Assembly (NCBI RefSeq): GCF_002266855.1
Contig: NZ_NGJN01000006.1
Span: 1 to 64,000 of the forward strand
Reading direction: 5' to 3'
From: Winogradskyella aurantia
GTDB taxonomy: Bacteria; Bacteroidota; Bacteroidia; Flavobacteriales; Flavobacteriaceae
Length of the DNA stretch: 64,000 nt
Part shown: positions 25,726 to 37,100 of the stretch, in pieces
Position numbering within the stretch: position 1 is the stretch's first letter
Layout: each line of letters begins with the position of its first letter
Notes under the pieces: generated by a model
The model's input: only the letters and a program-made list of their open reading frames with translations
The model's database searches: none
Told to the model about the DNA's origin: nothing
Program-made: the position numbers and the translations under genes

Positions 25726-28176
25726 TTAATCTTTTATGGTTTCTGTGGTTTCTATTTTCTCCTCCTTTTTCGCCTTGTTTTTCACGTGTTTTTCTAGCCA
25801 TTGGTCCTGTTCCCAAAGCATATGCATAATAGATTCTTTTGCTCTGTAACCATGACTTTCTTTAGGAAGCATTACCAAACGCACTGGAGCGCCTAAACCT
25901 TTTAATGCATTAAAATAACGCTCAGACTGTAACGGGTATGTTCCGGAATTGTTATCGGCTACGCCATGGATCAAGAGAAGAGGTGTTTTCATCTTGTCGG
26001 CATGCATAAAAGGTGACATATTATAGTACACTTCGGGAGCTTCCCAATAGCTGCGTTCTTCACTTTGAAAGCCAAATGGCGTCAGCGTTCTGTTGTAAGC
26101 TCCACTTCTGGCAATGCCCGCCGCGAATAAGTCTGAATGCGATAATAAATTGGCAGTCATAAAAGCACCATAACTATGTCCGCCAACCGCTACCTTATCT
26201 CTGTCAATGTAGCCAAGATTATCTACGGCATCTATAGCGGCTTTACCATTTGCAACCAATTGTGTTCTAAAGGAGTCATTGGGCTCTTCACTTCCCTCGC
26301 CCACAATGGGGAAAGCGGCATCATCTAAAACAACATAACCTTTTGTTACCCAATAAATAGGCGAACCCCAATATGGATATACAAATTCATTAGGGTTAGT
26401 GGTACTTTGCGATGCGCTTGATTTATCTTTGTATTCCCTAGGATAGGCCCAAAGTATCATGGGGTATTTTTTGCCATTTTCATAATTTAAGGGTAAATAC
26501 AAGGTGCCTTCCAAATCCAGTCCGTCATCACGCTTGTAGCTAATAACTCTTTTTTCTACGTTTTCAAGGCTTTTAAACGGATTGTCAAATGCTGTTATAG
26601 CTGTGAGGTCATTTTTCTTTTTAATATTTCTAATGTAATAATTTGGGTATTCTGTAGGTGATTCAATTCTCACAAGAATTTCACCTTTTTTCATATCAAT
26701 AGCTGAACTTAAATTTTCAAGCTTATTAGTATATGGTGATTGGTATAGGCGATTCGTTTTGTTGGTTTTAATGTTGTATTCATCGACAAATGGAAATTGT
26801 CCGTTTTCGGAATAGCCATCTCCCATCAAATACAGTTTATCTCCATCCATGTCTAGCGTGTAGCGGCCATATTTGTTTTTAGAACTCACAAAATTACCCG
26901 GGTCGCTATACACATCTTGATAGCTTCTGTCATAAATAACCTTAGGTGTCTGCTTTGGATTCGATGGGTTGAAGGTATATGTTTTTGTATTTCTAGTATT
27001 CCACCAATAATCATAGGCTATTGCGAATTCCTCATTTCCCCAGTCGATGCCTGAAAAGCGCTGTTTGGTTTTAAGAATTAATTCAGGTGTTCCATTAAAA
27101 GGTGCAGTAAGTTGATAGACTGCATCTCTAAACTCAGCATCAACCGCTGGGTCACCATTATCTAAAGCTTCAGTCCACACCAAGGTTGCTGGATGGTCAG
27201 CTCTCCAGTTCATGTTGCGTTTTCCTAAGCGTGTTGCCATAAATCCTTGAGGTCTTACCTCATCTAATGGTACCTCATTAACCATTTCTATCATATTGCC
27301 ACTAGTGTCATAAACGATGCTTTCATAAGGAAAACGAGAATATGTGACTAAATATGAAAAAGGGCGCTTGGTTTTTGTGACCATGACATAATTGCCATCT
27401 GGCGAAAAACTAATACCACGATACATGGCAGAGTCTAAAAACGGTTTTACATCGCCTTCAGTGGAAACCTTTACAATTTCTGAATGAGCTAATTGTTCAA
27501 AATTGAATTCATCGTTGGGTGTTTTTAGTAAGTCTTGATAGGTTCTGTTTTGTGCCTTTTCCCCATCACTGACCGATATAGTCGGACCCGTAGGTACAGC
27601 TTCAGATGCATTTATTAAGGGTTTTCTATCCTTTGGCAGCATTTTTACCAATAGATGCTCATTATCCTTAAACCAATTAATAGTACTTCCCATATTGGCA
27701 TTTACCGTGGCGTCCGTTAATTTTTTTACGCTGCCTTGTTCAATGTCTAAGACCCATACCTCAACGCCCGTTGATGTGGTGTTTAAGCATGCAATCATAG
27801 ATTCATCAGGAGACCAGCTAAAACCTGAAAGCCTTGGGTTTTCTGGTAATCCTTTAACTTGTTTAGCGGTTTTGTCCGTTGTTTTTTTAACCTTTAGGTT
27901 AGTGATATAATTGGTACGACTACCAATATTTGTAACCGGGTTAATACGCAAACCGGCCAATCGTAATTCTGTTTCTGATAGTTCAGCTATGGATTTATAT
28001 TGGTCTCTGTAAAGAAGCACCATGTTTTTCCCCTTACTATCTATTTGCACACCTGGGGCCAATTCCACATCGGCAAGTTCAAGTATTTCGTCAGAGGGTT
28101 TTTGGTAAGAAAGACTTTGTTGGGCATAGCTCTGCATTAGGAAGAGACAGAGTAAGAAATTTAGTATACGTTTCAT
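25726..28176 (-). CDS. Exported prolyl-oligopeptidase family (S9) serine peptidase
   Basis: 816 residues. A signal peptide (1-18, ending SYAQ) is followed by a beta-propeller region (about 100-560, with repeated W-S-P-D/F-S-P-D-G strands) and an alpha/beta-hydrolase domain. The nucleophile Ser is in GGHSYGAFM (about 664), the Asp in HGVADNNSG and the His in ESHGY. This is the S9C/acylaminoacyl or dipeptidyl peptidase arrangement, periplasmic, used in peptide scavenging. The last ~25 residues are Lys/Glu-rich. Monocistronic. Confidence 0.92.
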   Translation of the reverse strand: MKRILNFLLCLFLMQSYAQQSLSYQKPSDEILELADVELAPGVQIDSKGKNMVLLYRDQYKSIAELSETELRLAGLRINPVTNIGSRTNYITNLKVKKTTDKTAKQVKGLPENPRLSGFSWSPDESMIACLNTTSTGVEVWVLDIEQGSVKKLTDATVNANMGSTINWFKDNEHLLVKMLPKDRKPLINASEAVPTGPTISVSDGEKAQNRTYQDLLKTPNDEFNFEQLAHSEIVKVSTEGDVKPFLDSAMYRGISFSPDGNYVMVTKTKRPFSYLVTYSRFPYESIVYDTSGNMIEMVNEVPLDEVRPQGFMATRLGKRNMNWRADHPATLVWTEALDNGDPAVDAEFRDAVYQLTAPFNGTPELILKTKQRFSGIDWGNEEFAIAYDYWWNTRNTKTYTFNPSNPKQTPKVIYDRSYQDVYSDPGNFVSSKNKYGRYTLDMDGDKLYLMGDGYSENGQFPFVDEYNIKTNKTNRLYQSPYTNKLENLSSAIDMKKGEILVRIESPTEYPNYYIRNIKKKNDLTAITAFDNPFKSLENVEKRVISYKRDDGLDLEGTLYLPLNYENGKKYPMILWAYPREYKDKSSASQSTTNPNEFVYPYWGSPIYWVTKGYVVLDDAAFPIVGEGSEEPNDSFRTQLVANGKAAIDAVDNLGYIDRDKVAVGGHSYGAFMTANLLSHSDLFAAGIARSGAYNRTLTPFGFQSEERSYWEAPEVYYNMSPFMHADKMKTPLLLIHGVADNNSGTYPLQSERYFNALKGLGAPVRLVMLPKESHGYRAKESIMHMLWEQDQWLEKHVKNKAKKEEKIETTETIKD

Positions 28177-28304
28177 AATGTGCTTTTGATTAATTATAGC
28201 TCTGAATATAATTAAAATTGAAATTGAAAAATGTTTTAGTGATGTTAAATTTATGGTGACTGTGCAGATAGTCCTGTTTATTATGCGCGCATAACGAATG
28301 AAAT

Positions 28305-28333
28305 TTTGTGTACGCCTAAATGGGTTAAATTTG
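28305..28333 (+). promoter_or_regulatory. Promoter of the fabH-like gene
   Basis: TTTG (28305-28308), 17-nt spacer, TAAATTTG (28326-28333): both Bacteroidota promoter elements are present. The -7 element ends 24 nt before the ATG at 28358. Confidence 0.7.
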
Positions 28334-28357
28334 TAAGTCTAAAAATTATTTTTACAT

Positions 28358-29368
28358 ATGTATAATTCAAAAATAATAGGTCTAGGGAAATATGTTCCAG
28401 AAAATGTGGTTACCAATGATGATTTAAAGGAGTGGATGGAAACCTCTGATGAATGGATTCAAGAGCGAACAGGTATTAAGGAACGACGGTGGATAGATCC
28501 AAAAACAAGTGACGATACAACCTCTATAATGGGAGCCAAGGCTGCTAAAATTGCCATTGAGCGAGCGGGTTTAACCAAGGATGATATTGATTTTATAGTT
28601 TTCGCCACCTTAAGTCCGGATATGTACTTTCCGGGAGGTGGTGTAAAAGTCCAAGAATTGTTAGAAATGGACACCATTGGTGCTTTGGATGTTAGGAACC
28701 AATGTTCTGGCTTTATTTATGGGTTGTCCGTAGCCGATCAGTTTATAAAAACGGGAATGTATAAGAATGTCCTAGTGATTGGAAGCGAAAATCATTCCGG
28801 TGGACTGGAACGGTCAACGAGAGGAAGAAATGTGACCGTGATTTTTGGTGACGGGGCTGGTGCCGTAGTTTTAAGTAGGGAAGAAGATAATACAAAAGGA
28901 ATTTTATCAACCCATCTGCACTCTGAGGGAAAATATGCAAAGGAATTGGCTTTAGAAGGGCCAAGTACTGGGCGTTGGGTAGATGCTATTATGGAAGAAA
29001 ACGACCCGGATGACGTATCTTATTACCCTTACATGAATGGTCAATTTGTTTTTAAGCATGCCGTTGTCCGTTTTAGTGAGGCCATTATGGAAGGTTTAAA
29101 GGCCAATAATCTTAGTAAAGAAGCTATTGATATGCTTATTCCACATCAAGCCAATCTAAGAATTTCGCAGTTTATACAAAAGAAGTTTGACTTGAGTGAT
29201 GATCAAGTATACAACAATATTATGAGATACGGTAATACAACGGCCGCATCCATTCCCATTGCCTTAACTGAGGCTTGGGAAGATGGAAAAATAGAAGAGG
29301 GGGATATTGTGGTTTTGGCAGCTTTTGGTAGTGGCTTTACTTGGGGAAGTGCCATCATTAAATGGTAA
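28358..29368 (+). CDS. Beta-ketoacyl-ACP synthase III family protein (FabH-like)
   Basis: 336 residues, thiolase fold. The catalytic triad is C116 (RNQCSGF), H263 (HQANLRI) and N293 (YGNTTAAS), as in FabH. It condenses an acyl-CoA with malonyl-ACP. Residues about 200-228 are an acidic insertion (EENDPDDV) relative to standard FabH, so it may be a second, specialised KASIII (branched or long-chain starter, or secondary lipid) rather than the main one. No other fab gene is adjacent. Confidence 0.9.
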   Translation: MYNSKIIGLGKYVPENVVTNDDLKEWMETSDEWIQERTGIKERRWIDPKTSDDTTSIMGAKAAKIAIERAGLTKDDIDFIVFATLSPDMYFPGGGVKVQELLEMDTIGALDVRNQCSGFIYGLSVADQFIKTGMYKNVLVIGSENHSGGLERSTRGRNVTVIFGDGAGAVVLSREEDNTKGILSTHLHSEGKYAKELALEGPSTGRWVDAIMEENDPDDVSYYPYMNGQFVFKHAVVRFSEAIMEGLKANNLSKEAIDMLIPHQANLRISQFIQKKFDLSDDQVYNNIMRYGNTTAASIPIALTEAWEDGKIEEGDIVVLAAFGSGFTWGSAIIKW

Positions 29369-29448
29369 CTTATTTTCTGAATAAACCGTTGTCTTACCAA
29401 ATTGGTCATTTAATCGTTCTCGGCCAATGTCGTTTGAAATAATTCTAA

Positions 29449-29479
29449 AAAAAGCCCAGATTTTGAATCTGGGCTTTTT
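29449..29479. terminator. Intrinsic terminator after the fabH-like gene
   Basis: A 14-bp stem AAAAAGCCCAGATT / AATCTGGGCTTTTT with a 3-4 nt loop and flanking A/T runs, 80 nt after the + gene. Confidence 0.85.
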
Positions 29480-29620
29480 CAGCTATTAACCAACTTTAAC
29501 TAACACTTAATTATAAAAATTAATCTTATAATTACGACTACTTAAAACTTATCTTAATACTGAAGACGTTTATTTCTTTATTTTATTTCAAACTTTAACA
29601 TTATTTGATAAACTTTAACA

Positions 29621-29650
29621 AAAAACCCGGAATTTTTAGCTCCGGGCTCT
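29621..29650 (-). terminator. Intrinsic terminator after the TonB-receptor gene
   Basis: CCCGGA (29626-29631) pairs with TCCGGG (29641-29646). On the minus strand the stem is followed by a T run, about 110 nt after the stop of the gene ending at 29757. Confidence 0.7.
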
Positions 29651-29756
29651 CTTCACTAATAGTTTTACATTAACACTAACCATCAACTGTTTATGCAACT
29701 ATTAATTAGTCTTAATTGCTTTAAAGACATTGAAATATTAGAATTGTTACAGTTTA

Positions 29757-32228
29757 TTACATAATTCCACTATTGGATTTTGTGTCCTTATCTCTTTGCT
29801 TGCGTGATTTTGCTTTGTATTTCCCGCCTCCAAAACGATAAGATAAGCCGGCAAAAATGGTATTAAATTCCGGGAACCAATTTAATTCTTGCCGAAACGG
29901 CCGTTCACTTGTTGTGTTTTGCTCCTGTGTGTCAAAAACATTATTAAAAGTCAGGCTAAATGTAGCCCTATTTTCTTCAAGAAAGTTGTAACGAAGTCCG
30001 AGATTAACAAAATAGAGCGGTTCTACCTCAAAGTTCAATCCGGTTTGTTTTCCACGATAGAGCGCAAAGGCAGAAAATGCTAGTTTTTCGCTCACTTCAA
30101 AATTATTGAAAAACCTAAAATTGTAAATCAAGTTGTTAATTTCAACATTGTTTAATTCAATGTCGTCCTCGGTCGGATTAGGTATAGTGGGATCCAAGGA
30201 CTCCGCAAAACCACGCTGCCTGCGACCATATAAGTCAAAACTTGTATTAAAGCTCCACCATTTTGTTGGTTTATAGCTTCCAGAGAGTTCAAAGCCATAA
30301 GCAGAGGTATTATCAAAGTTGTCTATAAGTAAAATAACACGGCCTGAGCCAAGATTGGAGCGATCAACAAAAACACCTTGATTGATTTCATCTTCAATTA
30401 GACGGTAAAAAACACCAGCGGTAATACTCCCTTTTTCTAGATTTCTTGTATAATTGACTTCTAAGGAATTGGTGAATTGTGGCTCTAATTCGGGATTGCC
30501 AAACTTTGAAAGTAAGGGCGTATTAAATTCAGGTATAGGGTTAACTTGTCCAACACCAGGCCTGTCCACACGTCTACTAAAACTAAATTGATATGAATTT
30601 TTTTCAGAAGCCTCATGAGTTATAAAAATTGATGGATAAATTTGGGTATAGTCATTTTCAAAAGGAAAATCAGAAGCGGTGTTGGTCGTTAGGTCGGTAT
30701 CTATGGCCAAAGCATCAACATTTACGGTCTCCGCTCTAAACCCTATTTGATAGGACCATTTTTCCAGCTTTTTGCTATAATTCACATAAGCGGAATAAAT
30801 ATTACGTTCGTATTTAAAATTAGTTGATGTTGGAATATAATTTCCCGTTAGATTTTGAATACGCCCATCTGAAACATAATCAATGGCATTATCAAAAAAA
30901 CGTCCTTGTAACCCTAATTCTAATTTAGAGGTCTCAGATAAGGGATTCACATAATCTAAATTAATTTCGGTTCGGTTTCTGTCTATTTCAGTAAACTCCT
31001 CGAAATCTGGTCTACTACCTGTCCCACTAAAATTATTGTCTGTAAAAATAGAGTTATCAAAAATATTATGATCAATCTCCAGTTCTATATTTTGGCCATT
31101 ATCATCTAAGTCTATGCTGTAGTTAATATTATATTGTTGACTTTCATTTTCATTGGTATTATCTATAACCTGTAACTGTTGGTCTATTGAATTTCCAAAA
31201 ATGAGTTCCGTTTGACCTAAAGCACCACCATTAAAGATATTTTGATTTGTAAACACGGATAGGGTATGTGTTTCGTTTATATAGTAGTCTACACCTATTT
31301 TAAATAAATGTGAATTACGGTCATCTGTGATGTCGATTAATTGTGTTAAATCAGAATCGATCTGATATAAGACTCCTGAATTTATGTTTTCTGAAATGTT
31401 GTTACCATAACTCCCAAAGAAATTAAGCTTGCCATTTCTGTAATTTAAATCAATGGCACTATTAAATTTTGGTGCCAATTCATAACCGAGACCAAAATTG
31501 AGATTTCCATTAAAACCAATATTCACATTCTTATGAAGTATTATATTTACAATACCGCTCATGCCATCAGGATTGTACTTGGCGGATGGATTGGTAATCA
31601 GTTCAATCTGTTTAATTGATGAAGATGGAATTTGCCTAAGTAACTGCGCGGTAGGGATATTGGATAGTTTCCCGTCAATCATAACCTGTACATTTTGATT
31701 TCCCCTTAGCGCTAAATCTCCGGTTTGCTGGTCAATATTTACTGAAGGGATATTGTTCATGATGTCTGAAGCTGTAGGACCGGCAGTGGTTAAATCTTTG
31801 CCCACATTGATTACCTTCCTATCTATTTTCTGTTGTATTGTAGATGTTTCGGCTACAATGGTAACTTCATCTAAGCTTTCTATATCCTCCTCAAGGTATA
31901 CGTCGCCCAGATCGAGATTGTACTTGCCAGGCCCAATGGTTTCTTCTTTGAAAAAAGTTTTATAGCCAATAAAGGTTATTTCGATTTTTATGCGACCTTC
32001 TGGAATTTTGGTGATGTTAAAAAATCCATTACTATCTGTAATACCACCAGTCAAGATTTTATTATCAGTGTCTTTTATAATTATATTGACATATGGTATA
32101 GGTTCGTTGAGCGCTTTGTCAAAAACACGTCCAGAAATGGAACCATTTTTTATGTCAGTATTGGAATTAGGTTGGGAAATTACAATGGCTGATGAGACCA
32201 TAAAGAGTATAATGAAAATACACCTCAT
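29757..32228 (-). CDS. TonB-dependent outer-membrane receptor (OMP beta-barrel family)
   Basis: 823 residues. A signal peptide (about 1-19) is followed by a CarboxypepD_reg-like domain at about 31-110 (SGRVFDKALNEPIPYVNI), a plug (about 130-235; VINVGKDLTTAGPTASDIM, LRGNQNVQVMIDG) and a C-terminal barrel rich in alternating aromatic strands. The architecture matches the Bacteroidota OMP_b-brl_3 TonB-receptor branch. There is no SusD-like partner, so the ligand cannot be inferred. The C-terminus has a Lys/Arg-rich tail after the last aromatic strand, unlike the classic terminal Phe. Confidence 0.9.
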   Translation of the reverse strand: MRCIFIILFMVSSAIVISQPNSNTDIKNGSISGRVFDKALNEPIPYVNIIIKDTDNKILTGGITDSNGFFNITKIPEGRIKIEITFIGYKTFFKEETIGPGKYNLDLGDVYLEEDIESLDEVTIVAETSTIQQKIDRKVINVGKDLTTAGPTASDIMNNIPSVNIDQQTGDLALRGNQNVQVMIDGKLSNIPTAQLLRQIPSSSIKQIELITNPSAKYNPDGMSGIVNIILHKNVNIGFNGNLNFGLGYELAPKFNSAIDLNYRNGKLNFFGSYGNNISENINSGVLYQIDSDLTQLIDITDDRNSHLFKIGVDYYINETHTLSVFTNQNIFNGGALGQTELIFGNSIDQQLQVIDNTNENESQQYNINYSIDLDDNGQNIELEIDHNIFDNSIFTDNNFSGTGSRPDFEEFTEIDRNRTEINLDYVNPLSETSKLELGLQGRFFDNAIDYVSDGRIQNLTGNYIPTSTNFKYERNIYSAYVNYSKKLEKWSYQIGFRAETVNVDALAIDTDLTTNTASDFPFENDYTQIYPSIFITHEASEKNSYQFSFSRRVDRPGVGQVNPIPEFNTPLLSKFGNPELEPQFTNSLEVNYTRNLEKGSITAGVFYRLIEDEINQGVFVDRSNLGSGRVILLIDNFDNTSAYGFELSGSYKPTKWWSFNTSFDLYGRRQRGFAESLDPTIPNPTEDDIELNNVEINNLIYNFRFFNNFEVSEKLAFSAFALYRGKQTGLNFEVEPLYFVNLGLRYNFLEENRATFSLTFNNVFDTQEQNTTSERPFRQELNWFPEFNTIFAGLSYRFGGGKYKAKSRKQRDKDTKSNSGIM

Positions 32229-32323
32229 GTGATTTATATTGATTGATGAAATGATTATATTATAAAGACGACTATATTTATACTCTGTTACTTTTATTTA
32301 TTTACTTAACATTTTTTTAACAT

Positions 32324-32686
32324 ATGAATAAAACAACTCTCGTCCTAGGGGCTTCACTGAAACCCAATCGTTATTCTAACATGGCTATTAAGAGGTTACG
32401 AGAACATAATAATGAGGTTAAGGCATTTGGACTTAAGGGTGGAAAAGTTCTTGATGTAAACATTGATACAGAATTATTGAACTATGAGCATATTGATACG
32501 ATAACGTTATACCTTAATCCAAAACATCAGAAGGCTTATTATGATTACATTGTTAAATTAAAACCCAAGCGCGTTATTTTCAATCCAGGAACGGAAAACC
32601 CTGAATTTTACGATATACTAGATAAAAATGGTATTGATTATGAAGTTGCCTGTACCTTGGTATTGTTAGGTACTAATCAGTATTAA
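32324..32686 (+). CDS. CoA-binding (YccU-like) protein
   Basis: 120 residues, a single Rossmann-like CoA_binding domain: N-terminal TTLVLGASLKPNRYSNMA as the nucleotide loop, then LYLNPKHQ and IFNPGTENPE. This small family is cytosolic with an unclear role. The gene converges on the symporter gene and their 3' ends overlap by 14 bp. Confidence 0.88.
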   Translation: MNKTTLVLGASLKPNRYSNMAIKRLREHNNEVKAFGLKGGKVLDVNIDTELLNYEHIDTITLYLNPKHQKAYYDYIVKLKPKRVIFNPGTENPEFYDILDKNGIDYEVACTLVLLGTNQY

Positions 32687-34130
32687 CACTCTTTTTTCGA
32701 ATTAGTAAAAGTCCGAAAAACATAAGCAAGCCATTGATAATTAATATTTCAAAGCCTATTTTATAGCCATTAAATAATTCTTCGGAATACAGATTTAGGC
32801 CATAAGAGATTAGAGGTGCTACAATCGCAATTAACCATACAAACCTGTCCTTTATTTGGTTGGTGGTAAATAACCCAAATGCAAATAAGCCTAATAATGG
32901 GCCGTAGGTGTAGCCAGCAGCCTTAAACAATTCCCATATAACGGAGACATCTTTGAAGATAAGATCAAATAGTAAAATAATGAGAATCAGCACAATACTA
33001 AAAGTTAAGTGCGTTCGCTTTCTAAGACGTTTTCGCACGTTTTCCGATTTTTTTTCAATTTCAATGATGTCAATGCAAAATGACGTTGTTAATGAAGTTA
33101 ATGCCGAATCTGCACTTGAATAAGCTGCTGCAATCAAGCCTAATAAGAAAAATGCCGATGTTACTATCCCAATTTCCGGTAACATCGCAATGGTCGGGAA
33201 TAAATCATCTTTAGTTGCTAAGATACCGTTTTGCTGCGCATACTGAGTTAGCATTAAACCAAGAATTAAAAAAAGTATATTCACAAAAACTAAGACCACG
33301 CTAAATGAAATCATATTTTTTTGAGCGTCTTTTAAATTGCGACAAGTAAGGTTTTTTTGCATCATATCTTGATCTAAACCTGTCATGGTAATCGTTATAA
33401 AGATGCCGGAAAGAAAACTTTTCCAGAAGTATTGTGGGTTATTGCTGTCCTCAAAGAAAAACACTTTTCCTAATGTACTTGATTTTGCATTGTCAACAAT
33501 GGCCGAGACACTATTTAAATCTAATTCTGATGCCAAAAAAACAATTGTAACTACAACAGATACTAGCATAAACAGGGTCTGCAATGTGTCTGTGAAAATA
33601 ATAGTTTTTATACCACCTCTAAAGGTGTATAGCCAAATCAGAACTATGGTTAAAACAACGGTAATGGCAAAAGGGACATTAAGCGAATCGAAAACCAAAA
33701 GTTGAAGTACCTTGGCCACTAAAAATAGTCTAAATGAGGCACCTACGGTTCTGGATATCAAAAAAGCTATAGAGCCAGTTTTATAACTAATTCTGCCAAA
33801 ACGATCTTCCAAATAGGAATAAATAGAGGTTAGGTTTAAGCGATAATACAATGGTAATAGAACATAGGCAATTATGAGGTACCCAAAGAAATAACCAAAC
33901 ACAACTTGTAAATATCCGAATTGGTTGGTTTCTACGGCTCCTGGCACTGAAATAAATGTTACACCGGATAACGACGCGCCAATCATTCCGAAGGCAACTA
34001 GATACCAAGGTGCTGACTTATTTGCTTTAAAAAATGCTGCATTAGAATCTTCCTTCCCCGTAAAATAAGAAATGATTATCAGTAGAGCGAAGTAGGCCGC
34101 AATGAGAAATAAAATGGATGTCGGAGACAT
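32673..34130 (-). CDS. Sodium:solute symporter family transporter
   Basis: 485 residues from the ATG at 34130; an upstream ATG at 34184 would add 18 polar residues that do not look like this family. About 13 membrane segments occur. SSS signatures include FGMIGASLSGVTFISVPG, TFRGGIKTIIFTDTLQ and GLIAAAYSSADSALTSL, the last carrying the Na2-site residues. A Na+-coupled uptake transporter; the substrate is not deducible. Upstream lies a divergent promoter for the T9SS gene at 34199. Confidence 0.93.
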   Translation of the reverse strand: MSPTSILFLIAAYFALLIIISYFTGKEDSNAAFFKANKSAPWYLVAFGMIGASLSGVTFISVPGAVETNQFGYLQVVFGYFFGYLIIAYVLLPLYYRLNLTSIYSYLEDRFGRISYKTGSIAFLISRTVGASFRLFLVAKVLQLLVFDSLNVPFAITVVLTIVLIWLYTFRGGIKTIIFTDTLQTLFMLVSVVVTIVFLASELDLNSVSAIVDNAKSSTLGKVFFFEDSNNPQYFWKSFLSGIFITITMTGLDQDMMQKNLTCRNLKDAQKNMISFSVVLVFVNILFLILGLMLTQYAQQNGILATKDDLFPTIAMLPEIGIVTSAFFLLGLIAAAYSSADSALTSLTTSFCIDIIEIEKKSENVRKRLRKRTHLTFSIVLILIILLFDLIFKDVSVIWELFKAAGYTYGPLLGLFAFGLFTTNQIKDRFVWLIAIVAPLISYGLNLYSEELFNGYKIGFEILIINGLLMFFGLLLIRKKSVNTD

Positions 34131-34161
34131 AGGGTTATGGGTATATTTTAGCGAAAAATAG

Positions 34162-34169
34162 TATTTTTG
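34162..34169 (+). promoter_or_regulatory. Promoter -7 element (TATTTTTG)
   Basis: Matches TAnnTTTG and ends 29 nt before the ATG at 34199. It lies inside the alternative longer start of the divergent symporter gene. Confidence 0.45.
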
Positions 34170-34198
34170 AAGACAATGCTCCAAACAAAATTATAAAT

Positions 34199-37100
34199 AT
34201 GAAACGAATAATTTCAATAATTACCATATGTGTCTCTTTCACATTTATAAATAGTCAAGAGTATATGCAGCTCATCACCGAAGGTAATCACACGGTTGAG
34301 AATATAAAACAATCTGCTGAGCGTTATTTTGACAATGTTGGAAGAGGACGCGGAACGGGCTATAAGTCTTTTAGGCGGTGGCTGTATTTTGCAGAGCGTA
34401 GTATGGACGAAACCGGAAAATTGAAATCGCCACAATTTTATTATAATGAACTTGAGAGGTACAATACTGAAATCAATAATGAAGGCCAAGCTGCCAGAAC
34501 AGTAGTTGGTGCCTGGGAAGATATGGGGCCTACTTATTGGAATGCGACCTCTGGTTATAACCCGGGAGTTGGCCGTATTACATCTATTGCCGTAGAAGAA
34601 GGAAATTTAAATCATATTATAGCAGGCAGCGAGACTGGCGGTGTTTGGAAAAGTTTAGACGGTGGAGGGACCTGGACTGCGTTAACCGATAACCTGTCAA
34701 ATATGGATGTTTACGCTTTAGCTATAGACCCGTTGAACAATTCCACGTATTACTGGGGCTCTAGAGGAGGTTCAATATTTAGGTCTATAGACGCTGGTGC
34801 CACTTGGGGCCTGATTGGAAACTTGCCTAACGGTTTTGTCAATAAAATCTTAATTGACCCAACCGATACATCTAAAATGTATGCTAGTGCCCAAGGTGGT
34901 GGATTATTTAAGTCTTTTGATGGTGGACTTAACTGGACCTCAATTTCACAAAGTGCAACAACAGGTTACGATTTTGAATTTAAGCCAGGCGATCCAAGTG
35001 TGGTATACGCCTCTGGAAATAATTTCTTTAAGTCCACAGATGGAGGCGTAACATTTACGTCAACTAATGAAATCGCGTCATGGGAACAAGATTTTGTCAC
35101 AGGTAATTTGGCCTGGGTTATAGAAAATTCGAATCAGAACAACTCTGTATTTCCAAGAACAGGTAACGGAATGGCGTTTCTCTATGTGGGTAATTTTTCC
35201 TCTCCCACAACTCGGTTGATTTCACCTTCAATAAATTTAAACGGAGCGATAAATCCACAATTAAAATTTTCATTTACTCAGGTAGAATGGGCCAACGACC
35301 AAGATGAACTTAAAGTCTTATACCGGGAGTCTTCTAACAGTAGCTGGATAGAATTAGCTCATTTTGTAAATGAGGTAACAGCATGGTCTGACATAACTCT
35401 TAATCTGCCTAACCCAACAGGTGATTATTATATTGCATTTGAAGGTACGGCAAATTATGGTAGGGGTATAACGCTTGATGATGTCTCGGTAGAAACAAAT
35501 AATCTGGGAGGCGTTGTATTTTCTGAAGGATTTGAGGGGGCGACTAATGAGTTTACCACAGGGGTAAAAATGATGGCTGTTTCACCAGATGACCCCGCCG
35601 TTCTTTATATTCTAGAAGCCGACGGGAATCTCTTCGGAGGTTTCTACAGGTCCAATGACGAAGGCGAGACATTTACAAAACTTGACCATAGTGGCAAGAA
35701 TTATTTTGGATATGATACCTTTGGTTTTGACAATTTAGGACAAGCGCCCCGGGACATGGATATTGTAGTTAATCCAGAGAATATCAATGATGTACACATT
35801 GCAGGAATCAATTCATGGCGATCAACCGACGGCGGTAACACCTTTGATATCACCTCACAGTGGGTACCCATTGAGGCAGCGAGTTTGGGTATTGGTTATT
35901 GTCACGCAGATATTGATATTATGCTCTTTGCACAGGAAGGGAGTCCTTCTAATTTAAATACTAAGTTATTCTTGGGAACAGACGGTGGCATATTTAGAGC
36001 TGAAGACCCAACATTCGTGTCCTCCGACTACTACACAGATATAACAACAGGAATGGGTATAAGGCAATTTTACAAAATTGGTATAAGCCAAACCGACCCG
36101 GTGATTGTTACCGGCGGTTCGCAAGATAATGGTTCTTCCGTACTTGGGTCAGATGGAAACTGGACTGACTGGTGGGGTGCTGACGGTATGGAGGGTTTTG
36201 TGGATAAAAACAACTCACAAATTTTATATGGAACATCCCAGTTCGGGTCGTTTGTAAAAACCTTCGACCAAGGTTTAAATATTTTTGGCGTCACACAACC
36301 TGATGGCAAAGGCGGAACACCACAATGGAACTGGGTTGTGCCTTTTGAACAAGACCCTTCTGCCCAAAATACCATTTATTGTGCATTTGATGAGGTTTAT
36401 ACATCAAGTAACGGCGGAAATTCATGGAGTTCTATTTCCCAAAATTTTGGTGCCAATATTGATCACTTTAAGGTAGCACCTTCAGACAATACCACAAAAT
36501 ATTTGGCAATAAATGGTGCATTTTACTACAGTCTTAATGACAGTGCCGTATGGGTGCCATCTACATTGAATCTCAATGGTGGAAGAATCAATGAAATTGC
36601 TATTCACCCTACAGACCCGTCTAAGGTAGCTATAGCAACAACCAATAGTCAAAAAGTCTTTGTCAGCACAGATAATGGCATTACTTGGACACCTATTGGT
36701 TGGGATTTACCAAATTTTGTAGCCCAAGCTTTGGTATGGCAGAATAATGCTAATGATGGGCTATATGTAGGAATGAATTATGGTGTTTTTTATACTGACA
36801 ATACTTTGGGGAATACTTGGGTTCCATTTAATAACGGTTTGCCCAACGTTAGAATTAATGAACTGGAAATCAATACCACAGACAATAAAATATATGCAGC
36901 TACTTACGGCCGTGGTTTATGGCGGTCTGACTTATACAATGAAGCACTTTCCATAAGTGAAACTGAACCAGACGATTTTAATATTTATCCAAATCCTGCG
37001 GATATCGAAGTTAATCTTGAATGGAACAAGGCAGAATATGTCAGCATTAGAATTTACAACACCACAGGAAAACTAGTGTATTACCAAAAACAGTTAGATC

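Larger units (their letters stand above)
29369..29756. other. 388-nt intergenic region with two terminators
   Basis: Between the convergent fabH-like and TonB-receptor genes. It holds two GC-rich hairpins (29449-29479 and 29626-29646), each followed by an AT-rich tract with similar CTATTAACC/ACTTTAACTAACAC-like words; AACTTTAACA occurs twice near 29590-29620. No ORF is believable. Confidence 0.6.
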
